In this document: positions 34,230 through 45,949 of the stretch, piece by piece
Position numbering within the stretch: position 1 is the first letter of the stretch
Layout: every line of letters begins with the position of its first letter
NCBI GenBank assembly: GCA_001600415.1
Contig: BCJX01000001.1
Coordinates: forward strand, 681,186 to 745,185
Direction of reading: 5' to 3'
Length of the DNA: 64,000 nucleotides
From: Pascua guehoae
Taxonomy: Eukaryota; Basidiomycota; Tremellomycetes; Trichosporonales; Trichosporonaceae
Notes under the pieces: generated by a model
The model's database searches: none
Told to the model about the DNA's origin: nothing
The model's input: only the letters and a program-made list of their open reading frames with translations
Program-made: the position numbers and the translations under genes

Positions 34230-36611
34230 TTACGAGCCGAGCTTTGACGCTCCTTGTTTCCCGTCGGACTGCCCTCTTGATGAGATAGATTCAAGAGCCA
34301 GAGTGTTGGGCCCATTGGAGGGTGGCGAGACAGCAAGATTAGTAGTGTCGAGCTCTCCGTCTGTTCCGGACGCTTCAGACCGCCCAGAATCGGCCGTGCC
34401 CATCTTTTCGTCCGCGACACTCGCACTTCCTTGCTCCGCATTCGCTTCGGCACCCCCAGCTACGCCCTTGAACGCCTTCTTCTCAGCCTCAAGCGCCGCC
34501 GAGTCCTTGCGGAATGGAATCTCCTTGATTGCAAAACTCGAAATAAAGTACACTCCGCCGAGTGCCGTGAAGAAGGCAAACACGTATTGCAGGCCGTCGG
34601 AATAGGCATCACGAATCTGCCCGACCAGGGCGGGAGGCAGCGTTTCGAGGCCGAGCGATGAATTCAGGAGGTCCGTTCTCTGGCTGGCGGAGAGGGCGGT
34701 GATGGTGGATAGTTTGTGGATGACGCGGGATTGGTAAATGGCGTTTGCGACTGGATCTGTCAGAACGAGGTTTCACCTGAGATACGGAGGGGGTGTGGGG
34801 TGGGGATCTGAACATACCTGCTAGACCAAATGCGCCGCCCAGAGTACGGAAGAAATTTCGGCCTGCCGTGACGACCGCGCGGTCCTTGTCTGCCGTTGCC
34901 GCCAGAGCAGCGACGAGGGCTAAGCAACATCAGCATCCCGAGACGAGGTGGGAGATAGGTAAACGTACTCGTCTGCAAGCTGAAGCCAATGCCGATGCAC
35001 TGGATCTCTAAAATGCCAAGTACCTCGCCAATATTGGTAGTTGGGTTCCACAAGAGCTGGAGGCCAAGGGTAATGGTCCAAAGGGCCGCACCCGACACCT
35101 GAAGAGGTTAGCTGTCGGTCCGACTGAGAACCGTGACATGTTAGTACTCACAACAATACGCTTGTAATGGCTGGTCCTGGAAACATAATACCCGCTGGCA
35201 ATACCCCATCCTGCTTGTGGGATTGTGTAGACGAGGACAAACGAGCCCGCCACCAAGGAATTGTACGACTTGACGTACTGGAAAAAGATGGGGATGTAGA
35301 AAATGTTCTAAGAGGGGGTCAATATCACCGCATCATCGGACCAGAGCTGCAACCTACCCCATAATATATGGCGCCAATCGCAAACGATTGGATCATGACT
35401 ACCGCACTGGTCTGGATGGAAAAGATGCGCACTGGTGGTGAGCTCGGGTGTGACGGGAATAGCGAGCTCTTACTTGGAAGAATCGGGAGCCGAGTAAACT
35501 TGACTTCATGGACGACAAAGGCAATGGCGCATGCCTCTCCCACCACCAAGAGGGCAATAACCATGGCACTCTCCCACGCAAAGGTCGAGCCGCCACCCGA
35601 GATGGGCACAAGGAGGAAGACTGTGGCGGCGGCACTGAGGAATATGCCAATGTAGTCGATACGTAGAATCTTTTCTTTAATGTCCCCAGTGACTGGCTTG
35701 AGGGGGAGGATAAAGTGGTCGATAACCATGACAATTGCTCCCAGGATGGTCAGAACTCTGTGGTGTGAGTAGGAGTCGGGGTAAAGGGCACGTACCGGAA
35801 TAACCATCGCCATTGCCCGACTGAGGCCAGACCACCACCGACAAACGGTCCGATGGCGTTACCCAACGACGTGGCGGCCGAGATGAACCCCTGATACTTG
35901 CCGCGGTCCTTGAGGGGGATGAGGTCGGATACCTTAGACCATTGTTAGGATTCCGTTACAGGCGTATCCTGGGACACTTACAATGACCATGGCAATATTG
36001 TTCACTCCCCCTCCGCCGATGCCGCTGATCGCACGAAAGGCATACAGCTGCACTGGCGTCTGTGCAAAAGAGCACAAAAGGTTGCCAATAGCTAACAGTC
36101 CAACTGCTATTTGAAGCATGTTCTTGCGCCCAAAGATGTCGGACATGCGGCCATACACGAGCTGAAACGCACAGCTGGAGAAGTGGTCAGCTGTGGCGCA
36201 ATTCATCTTCCTCGCTCTACTCACTTTCCTACAAGGAACGAGGAACCAACCCAGGAGATGGTAGCAGACCCATTCAGCGCCGTGCCTATTACGGGTGCAG
36301 CTGTAGACACGGCGGTCTGGTCCATCAAGCTGACGATGAGGGCAATGCCTGCGGTGTGAGATGGGAGTCACCACTGATTGTCGTAATTGACCGACGTGCG
36401 CCCAGAACTCACCAATGCCAAAGTAGATGACCAGCAACCTGCGAAAGGGCAGTCTTGCAGCTTGATCTTGCAAGACAATCTCTCCCTTGTCGCTACTGTC
36501 GTCGGTGTCTGTCATGCCCGACGACGCCGACGACGGGAGGTGATCGTTTGACATGTTGGAATCGGCCCTCGAACCAGGGAAGGGTTTCTCGGCTATTTTG
36601 GTGTCTTCCAT
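34230..36611 (-). CDS. Major facilitator transporter, DHA2-like (14 membrane segments)
   Basis: About ten short exons. Start is the ATG at 36611 (MEDTKIAEKPF). A hydrophilic N-terminus is followed by IALIVSLMDQTAVSTAAPVIGTALNGSATISWVGSSFLVG, QLVYGRMSDIFGRKN (MFS motif A), ISGIGGGGVNNIAM, SDLIPLKDRGKYQG and GNAIGPFVGGGL, all typical of the DHA2 drug:H+ antiporter group. Later segments include IDYIGIFLSAAATVFLLVPIS and SFVLVYTIPQAGWGIASGYYVS. It ends with a membrane segment (VFAFFTALGGVYFISSFAIKEIPF) and a long charged, Ser-rich cytosolic tail. Likely plasma-membrane efflux of a toxic or secreted metabolite; the substrate is unknown. It shares a 3' intergenic region with the Zn2Cys6 gene and carries a palindrome array in its promoter. 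Confidence 0.88.
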
Positions 36612-37607
36612 GGTGCAGTGATGGTGAAGAAGCTATATGAATGATTTGTGAAGAGAACAATTCCAAGTCAGCAGGCAGAATAAAAACAGTAGCGGGGCCC
36701 ACGGTCACCCCTGCACGCATCTACTCACCTCTACCTGCGCTGCTAAATACTATGATGGATGGAGCAATGCTGACATGCAAGTCGGTCCTTGTTGGTGAAA
36801 TGGCCGTGCCCGGAAGTGCATCCGAGACCGGAACAACTTCCGAAACTCGGAAGCGATCCGAGGGCGGAAACAGGCCCGCCCTGCATGTCACTAAAAGGCA
36901 CCCCGTCAGAGTCATGGCTGTCACTTCTTGGGGATTTATGGAGTGCATATCTTTTCATGATGCGATTCGCGCGATGAGACTTCAAACAAGGCAGTGAAGT
37001 ATGTTCATCGAAATTGCGCCAGCACTGCGGAGGTTCTCCAATCTGTTCAAGCTGTTTTGTTGGCTTTGCGTGAGAATGTGGGGCTTCACAGTTTCGCTCG
37101 CTGCTCTTGGTTGTTGTCATGCTCCTTGCTCCCTGCGATTCCTTCCTGAAGCGGATCGGCTACACTGATCCAGAGTTTGAAGATCGGATGGTTGTTTTTT
37201 GCTCTGTTGGATGATATCTTCCACCCACCCACTACATGTTTCACCACACTCGCCAATCTCGCCTGGTTGACATGACGCGTCGGCAATGACCGAAACCCGG
37301 GCATTGCGTACACGCGCACGCACGCACGCCGTGCACCCGTGTTCTCGGGCCCGGGTGTGAGTCGTTTAGTCTGTCACCACTGTGCATCTCCGAGTCAGTC
37401 GAGCCCCTTGACTTTTTTACAGGCATCCCATCACTGGCATCACTGATCACCGAGAAAGGCACTGAACCATTTCAACGGCCACAAAGGTAAGCCAGACGTG
37501 GGGTGTGACGTACTATACCACACCATCCAACTCGAGTTGGACTCGTCTTAGCTTGCCGCGAGTCGCACCAGTCCATAACTGACACTACTCGAACCATCCT
37601 CGACCCA
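36612..37607. other. Divergent intergenic region, MFS transporter and GNAT gene
   Basis: About 1 kb with the palindrome array near the transporter side and a CACGCACG/CGTGCACC stretch near 37310-37340. No gene called. Confidence 0.6.
36811..36878. promoter_or_regulatory. Array of four CGGA-N5/6-TCCG palindromes (candidate Zn2Cys6 operator)
   Basis: CGGA..TCCG occurs at 36811-36824, 36829-36842 and 36848-36860, and a fourth variant CGGA..CCCG at 36865-36878. In each, CGG and CCG triplets face each other across 8, 8, 7 and 8 bp, and site starts are 18, 19 and 17 bp apart. Inverted CGG triplets with fixed spacing are the standard target form of Zn2Cys6 dimers. The array sits 200-267 bp upstream of the transporter start. 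The link to the neighbouring regulator is inferred. Confidence 0.6.
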
Positions 37608-39350
37608 ATGCTCCTCCGCACTACCCACCTTGCCCACCTCGTCCGCCCGGTCACTCTCCCTCTCCGCACCTCTCTCTCTCTGCCCAGAATGACCGCCCCC
37701 ATCACCACCACCACGACCCCGAACGGCACCGCCGCACCCAAGGGCCAGCTCCGCCGCGTGGGGCCTGACGCGTCCCCCGCCGAAGTCGAGGCGGTGTCCA
37801 AGGCGCTCAAGGAGGCTTTCGACCAGGATTCCATCACACACGCCGTGTCGGGGGACAATCACGCGCTGCGGCTCGCGCGCATGCGCGCGTCGGTGACCAC
37901 GAGCGTGCTCGACATGGAGTGCTGGGTCGTCGATGGCGAGGGGCAGATCGAGGCGGTCATGCTTGTCAAGCCGCCTGGGTTTGAGCATGGGAAGACGTGA
38001 GTGTTGGCAAGGGCGGGGGATGAGGTAATGTTCCAGCTGGGGCGTTGTGTCTGGGTTAGGGCTGGGGTAGTGGGGTGAGAGAACGAGGTGGGGGAGCCAG
38101 GTGGGGGAGCCACGTGGAGAGAGCACGGTGGGAATGCCGATGCTGGGCGACAAAGGGCAGCGGCCGAGGGGGATGACGGCTGGTGTACTGGTGGGGAGTA
38201 TAAGGGGGGGAGCCGATGAGAGAGGCGTGTGGGAGGTGATTGTCGCCTCAGCATACCCGTGACGCGGGGGCGCGGGGGCATGGAATAACGTACTGAGCAG
38301 AGACCGCGGCAGTGCCATCATCCGAGTGCTAGTCGGCAAAGAGGGATCAAAGGCAGTCTCGTACTCTACTAACCCGCAGGCCGAACTCGACTGGCCCGCA
38401 CACCGAGGCCGTCCAGGCCGAAAACCCTACCGCGCAGCAGTTGGCTGCCTATGATGTGGTGAGCATGGAGCGGGCATGGGCAGCGGGTAGGGTAGGCGGC
38501 TGGCCGACGAGCGTGCTCGCGAGGGGCTGCGAGGGGCTCGATGTCGCATCTACCGAGGTGGGGCGTGAGCTCCCAACTGAGATTGAATGCTGCCTGACCT
38601 ACAATGAGCTGGCGCGCATCGTCTGGCCTGTGACCTTGCCTATAATCCCCTCCTGTGTGCCTCTGCTCTGGTAAGATAGCTCACACCACAGCTCAAGAAG
38701 GCGTTCCACGACATCGAGGTGGCCTCCTTCGGACCCCGAGCCGTGACGGACATGTACTACATTTCGCACATTGGCATCGTGCCCGCGGCCCAGGGCAAGG
38801 GGCTCGGCGGGCTGTGTCTCGAGTACATGGTCAACCGGGGCAAAGACGAGGGGAAGAATGTGTCATTGTTGACAATGACGCCGCGTCATGTGAGTGGTTT
38901 GAAAAGGCGTGGGAGGAGCTGGCGCAAGGGCGATGGGCGGGGATGAAAGGTGTGTGGTGAGGGGAGGGGTGCGAGAGGAGAGGAGTGCTTGGAAGAAGAA
39001 CAGGACGCTGGGCAGGAGTTGAAGAGAGTTGGGGGTGAAGAGCGAGATCAAGGCAGGGGTGTAAGAGGCTTCAAGGTTCTAGTGCTGAGGCAACGGGTGT
39101 GGAAGCAAGGAGGCGATAAAGGGGTATGTAACGGAGGAACGGCAAAGAATGACCAGCGGAGAGCAGGACAACGTCGTAGCAAGAGGTCCATGAAGAGACG
39201 AAGGCGGAAGACTATAGACACCCCAACTCGCCAGACCTAACGAGACAGGAGGCGTACTACAAGCGGTTCGGTTTCGAGACGCGCGCACGCAGCACCGCCG
39301 ACCTCGCAGGAACGAAGACCAACTGGTGGTGCATGTCGACCGAGCCATGA
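37608..39350 (+). CDS. GNAT-family N-acetyltransferase
   Basis: Four exons (37608-37996, 38380-38458, 38692-38889, 39249-39350) close to 255 residues. GNAT enzymes transfer acetyl from acetyl-CoA to an amine. The core is in exons 3-4: MYYISHIGIVPAAQGKGLGGLCLEYMV holds the acetyl-CoA-binding motif A (Q-G-K-G-L-G), then VSLLTMTPRHEAYYKRFGFE (motif B region). The first ATG gives a basic, Arg/Leu-rich leader (MLLRTTHLAHLVRPVTLPLR) that looks like a mitochondrial presequence; an in-frame ATG at 37689 (MTAPITT) would give a cytosolic form. All three introns are long (383, 233 and 359 bp). Substrate unknown. Confidence 0.83.
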
Positions 39351-39496
39351 GCGTGGTCGTGCCCCTCGTAGCCCGTGTCTTCCGCCATAACCCGTATCTT
39401 ATAGACTGTGCGCCTGGAGTCACCGTTCCACTGCCAGACGCGCATGCGAGCATGATATGCATATGTGATCGGTGCAATTCTACGGACTCGGGCTCG

Positions 39497-40479
39497 CTAC
39501 TTGCCGAGACGCTTGCGCTGAGCGCGGGTAGCCTGGGGCTGTCAGCAGTGGGCTTTAAAGGATGAGGTTGAAAGAGGATTTGGCTTGTACTCACCTTTCT
39601 CCTCTTCTTGTACTTCTGCTTGTTGACCTTCTTTTTGCGCTTGCGCTTGACCGAGTCGAGGTGGACGCCGTCCTCTGCGGCGGCAACCTCGGGCATCTCG
39701 GCATCGCGCGCGCTGAGGCGGGCAAGGAGGCCGTTGAGGCTGCTCATGGCGTCTGCCAGGCTCTTCTGCTCGGCCGCAGTGGGGGCCGGGGCGGGAGCCT
39801 CGGTGGCGCCGAGACGCTTGAGGGCCGCGTCCCACTGGGCGTCGGCGGCGTCGGCGTGCGCGTTGCGCGCGGCGTCTAGGCTTGACGAGAGGTGCGCGTC
39901 GGCGTCGAGGTCGAGGACTGTAGCGGACGGGGTGGCGAGGTGGTGCGCGAGGGCGGGGTGAGCAAAGGCACGCGTGAGGCGGAGATGCTCGTCGAGCGTC
40001 GACGCCGTCGACGTAGACGTCGACTTTGCGGGCTGGTCGAGCGCCTCGAGCGGCGAGGGCGGCTGGGGGCGCTCAAAGAGCGGACCCCGCTGCTCAGAGG
40101 GCGCAAGGTAGTGCTTGACGCCCGCGTGCACCGGGAGGGGCATGTGCGGCGGCGTAAAGCTCAGATGCAGCCCGGCCTGGAACGGGTACAGGACCACTGG
40201 CTGGAACCCGGGTCCCGACAGAGCAGGCACGTCGGCAGTCACCTCTGCGCGCGCAAAGACGCGGCGCAGGCGGCGGCCACGGCCCGGCGCCGAGGTCGAA
40301 GTCGAAGAAGACGAGGCGGTGGCAACGGCAGCGGCGGGAACGGGGGCGGGCGTCTTCTTGAGCGCCGCACGGAGACGCACGGGGCGCGCACGGCCGCGCG
40401 TTGGCGCCTTGGGGGCCGCGGTCGCGACGGGCGCCGCGGTGCGCGGGGGGAGGGACGAGTATAGCCTCCGGAGGAGCAT
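39497..40479 (-). CDS. Mitochondrial small-subunit ribosomal protein mS38 / COX24-type
   Basis: Two exons (40479-39595 and 39532-39497) give 306 residues. The conserved part is the very basic C-terminus SVKRKRKKKVNKQKYKKRRK joined to ATRAQRKRLGK, the DUF1713/COX24 signature shared by yeast Cox24 and human AURKAIP1 (mS38). In that family it contacts rRNA of the mitochondrial small subunit and is needed for translation of respiratory subunits. The N-terminus MLLRRLYSSLPPRTAAPVA is a typical import sequence. The middle is Ala/Ser-rich and poorly conserved. Splicing of the last 12 codons restores the motif exactly, which supports the model. An upstream in-frame ATG at 40560 is less likely. Confidence 0.87.
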
Positions 40480-40776
40480 GGTGGTGTGGACAGTGGCCAA
40501 GACGTCGAGTCCGAATCGCGTGCAAAGACCTACGGCGGCGGACGGAGGAGGGGGGAACAAACCAAAGAGAGATCGAGCCGTTTCGACAAGATTGCTTCCG
40601 TCTATTCTTTTCCACGTGGCCTAATCATCACGTGATTCAGATATTTCACCTCGTCACACCCAGTTGAAAGTCCCAAGTTTGTTGGTGCTCTCGAAGTCGT
40701 CGCGGCGTCGGTGCGTGTGGTAGTACCTGTCCTGTCCGTCACTTGCTTTGCCTCTTTGATCCGTTGCACTGTCACA

Positions 40777-42173
<1,397 letters not shown>

Positions 42174-43164
42174 GTATTGCCAGCCAAGACGGGCGCTGGT
42201 GCTGGGGCTGATGGGAGGGCTGACTGGGATGCACCTGTATGATCATAGCCCTGTGGGGACTTTCGAGTGTCTGACTGACGTTTTCCTGACGTTTTACGTG
42301 CTTGACGTGCGTTGGTTGGGTTCCAGTCATGTGTGCATACCTCCTGCTGGTTCGCCGTCGTATCGACAGGTTGTCGCTCTCAACGAGTGTGCGTCCCTTC
42401 GGCATGTATCCCACTCCAAGCCCACACATGCTGTCCTCTACGAGTTACAAAGCCTTCCCTGCGTCACCCCACGTTATCCTTCACTCGTCACAAACTACAC
42501 ACTGATCCATAACTGGTACTCCTGAAACGCGGTCCTCCACAGGGGTTGAGGTCTGTGGACAACATCCGCTTTTGTGACACAGTGCAAACATCAAACTCTC
42601 TGACACTCAAAGAAGCCTCCACATTCACCTCCGATACACACGGAAGGAGAATACAGCCACAGTATACACCCAGGGGTTGAGAGAAGCGACGAAGTGGAAG
42701 AGCCTGTGGGGCAAACGAGTGGGGGACAAACGAGTGCAATAATGGCCAAACGGCAATTGTGGCGAACACTGTCATTCAGTGGCCACACAGAGCCCGGGGG
42801 TGTGGCGAACTTGGCTTTGTGGCACAACACAGACAAACGAGCCGCCATGGCTGTCGTCGCGTCAGCTTCAGAGGTGGGGATGTTTGAAACTCAACCCGAG
42901 AAGAATAACAACAACGAATGACCATTGTCCAAGTGTGCCATGCAGCAACACTCATCTTTCACGCAGTGTCTCTCCCCATGATGTTCAACCTCATACTCAC
43001 GACGCTACCCCTTGACACTTTGCACACACTCTCTCCCAGCAGTCCAACCACTTCCCTCATCACTCACGACTTGTACATATATAAACCCACCGTGCTCTTG
43101 GCCAACAGAGTTCTCCATCCTTCCAACCTCCAACTCCCCTTCCTCAGCAGTACGCAGTACGATC
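42174..43164. other. Intergenic region upstream of the disordered FG-rich gene
   Basis: About 990 bp. Two nearby copies of AAACGAGTG occur at about 42713 and 42728. TATATAAACC at about 43078 lies 85 bp upstream of the next start codon and may serve as a TATA box. No gene called. Confidence 0.5.
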
Positions 43165-45461
43165 ATGGACACTGACGACCACCCTCCTCCTTCAGCCAGC
43201 CCACCACCGCCTGCGGGCCGCCGCAAGCAGGCTGAGGCAGTCACCACCGCCGTTACCGCTGCACCGCGCCATTTGGCACCTGCTCCAGCTCAGCAAATCG
43301 ACCGCCCCGCATCGCAAGGAGCCAACCCTGTCCCCCAGGCTCGTCGTTCTGCTACCCCCCATCCACCGCGGCACACGTCCATCCCAGTGGCTCCACCCCC
43401 TCCTGCTCGGTCAGCCCAGCCTACCCCGCACAATGCGCTTGGGCTTCAGCACATGGATCACACGGGTTACGTTCCGACCCATATGCACCCTCCGCCGATG
43501 CCTCCACCCCCAGGCCAACCATACATGCCCGTGGTCCAAGAGGATACACCAATGGGCATCCAAACCCACGCCCCACAGCCCATCCAAGCCCCTCCTGCTT
43601 GGCCGGCCCAGCCTACCTCGCACAATGCGTTTGCGCCTCAGCACATGGATCACACGGGTCACGTTGCGACCCACATGCACCCTCCGCCGATGCCTCCACC
43701 CCCAGGCCAACCATACATGCCCGTGGTCCAAGAGGATACACCCATGGGCATCCAAACCTACGCCCCACCCCCCATCCAAGCCCCCATACCACGCACCATC
43801 CAAGCCCCCACCCCACTCCTCCCCGAAGGCCCCGCCGCACACATCCTCCCGTCCGACTTTCGGGAGCAGGCACAATACCATCCCCAGAATCCCGTGCCCA
43901 GCCACGCCGATGAATTCGCTTCGTATGCCATCCCGCAGCAGTCGGCGTCTGGCGATCCCTCGTTCAACACGTTTGGCGCTGGCCCTTCCACACAGCCGAC
44001 GTATGGTCCTTCAGGCGCGTCGCAATTCTCTCATGGAGTCCCGCCCCCAGCCTGGCAGTCGGATACCAATACCATGCCACACCTACCTGCCCCGAATGCA
44101 CACGCGGGCCCATCGGGGACCGGTCCCGCCTCCTTCACCAATCCTGGTGCCCACCCTTCCGCCCAGACTTTTGGTCCTTCAGATGCACTTACTTTGCCGC
44201 ATGCCGCCATGCCCGCCGTGCCGTCGGGTGCCACAGCCAACCCATTCGCCCCGTCCACCAACACGTCTGAAGTGGGCTCGTTCAGCACGAACGCGACGTT
44301 CGGCTCTTCTGTCACAAACGCTACTTTTGGTTCTGGGAACACGGACGCTAGCTTTGGCTCTTACAACTCCAACCCTCCATTCGGCTCGTCCGCCACTACC
44401 AACGCTGCATTCGACGCAAATGCTCCTCCTGGCCCTTACTCCACGAACGCAACCTTTGGCACTTCCAACGCTCCGTTCGGCACCTCTGCCACCAATACCA
44501 CATTCGGCTTCAACCCTGCTCCTGGACCTTTCACCAACGCGACCCTTGGCCCTTCCGACGCTGCCTTCGACCCAAACATTCCCAATGCAACTCCCGGCCC
44601 TTCCACCACCAACGCTACCTTTGGCGCTTCCACCACAGCCGCTCCTTTTGCCCCTTGGACCAACCCGTCTGCTTTTGGAGAGGGCGACAATGCCAATGCG
44701 AACGCAGTCGCGGGTCCCTCTGGCACGACTGGGGGTGGTGCCACTCAAGGACCTCCCTCAAAACGACCCCGGCGCGACGGCGCAGAAGGCACTCCCCTCG
44801 TGATCCGACCCTGGGTCATGGTAAGCTTGGAGATATACACATTGTTGCCACTTTGTTGACTTGCAGAAACCGCTCTTTGAATATACCCAACAATATAATG
44901 CCCAGCCGTGGCGCGACTTTATTGGCGAGCTCCTCAGCAGCGCCAATGTTATGGGTGAGAGGGCAATTCAGTAATGTTTTCCAATCTAATCCCAGGCCGC
45001 CATCGGGCTAGTTTCTTCATGGCGCGCATCTTGTCCGTGACTGTCATCACAGAAGGTCTCGCGGTCCCGGACAACATTACCCAAGTCATCATTGCGCCCC
45101 GCGGCGCACCGAGGAGGGCCCGGCAGACAACAGGACCAAACCAGTCCATGCGCACGCCTATGACCATTCCGCCCAACTCGCAGTGAGTGACTGTTCGTCT
45201 CTCAAGCTCGTGATATTGGCCCGCGCGCCCGTCTTTGGCTGACCCTCACTTTCTCTGTCGGACGCCGCTGACCGTGCAGGCTCTATTGTACAGAGTGCGT
45301 TCCCTTCCTTGTGTGTTGCGGTAGTTGGGGCAACTCGTCTACCTCGTGCTATTCTTTCGTCTGCCCGTATACCTGTCAACGTTACCAACTAACATTCCAG
45401 GCTGCTCATCTTCAACTGCATCGTGGCGTGGATCAAGCCTTCGTATGTGATGGAACCCTAG
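43165..45461 (+). CDS. Disordered Pro-rich, TFG-repeat protein with a short C-terminal module shared with the 50-56 kb array
   Basis: Five exons (43165-44820, 44867-44954, 44996-45182, 45280-45294, 45401-45461) close to 668 residues. Residues 1-270 are Pro/His-rich and contain a 64-residue internal duplication (HMDHTG, MHPPPMPPPPGQPYMPVVQ). Residues about 370-530 carry many TFGS/PFG/SFG units, like FG nucleoporins but without the rest of a nucleoporin. A basic patch SKRPRRDG follows. The last four exons code a different, compact segment: KPLFEYTQQYNAQPWRDFIGELLSSANVM, then FFMARILSVTVITEGLAVPDN and a hydrophobic end (LLIFNCIVAWIKPSYVMEP). Exon 4 is a 15 nt microexon. Exon lengths and phases of this segment match the small tandem genes downstream. 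No known domain recognised. Confidence 0.75.
43400..43771. repeat. In-frame 192 bp tandem duplication in the disordered-protein gene
   Basis: About 43400-43579 and 43592-43771 are near-identical with a period of 192 bp (64 codons). Shared markers include CACAATGCG (offset 192) and GGCCAACCATACATGCCCG. High identity suggests a recent duplication. Confidence 0.9.
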
Positions 45462-45949
45462 TCTTTGTAGATATTATGCCCTCTGCGTTCGCTTTGACCC
45501 ATGTATATACCATATACCCAGCATGCCAGAGTCATGTCGTGCATCTTTCGAGCCGTCCCATTTCTGACCGAGGTCGAGGCGACGATTGGTAGCAAAGGCG
45601 TGGCGACTTTGCATGCGGATATGGCTCATGTTTATCTTGATGCGCGCGCGTTGGTTGCATTCCTGAATGGAGCACGTTGACGCGTACGTATGTGCCACTA
45701 CTGTAACCAAAAGGCCCACTCGATAGTTGTCATGAAGAGCCATCGACTCTCTGTATCCTATGGCAGCTTGTGTTCGCACAATCTTTGTCCATTGCGTGTT
45801 CAGCCGGACGTGCCGGTCCGTCCGCCACATTCGACTTCTGGCCCAGACCCGTGCGTCATGGTGTCATGGCGCTGGGGTGCACCCATGCACTTTGCTTCTC
45901 TCCTCGTCTCGTCTCGTCTTTCATCCATACTCTACACGACACGACCACC

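Noticed and set aside
44275..44680. Calling the 43165 gene an FG nucleoporin
   Set aside because: Only the repeats fit; no nucleoporin-specific domain, and the C-terminal module matches the array genes instead.
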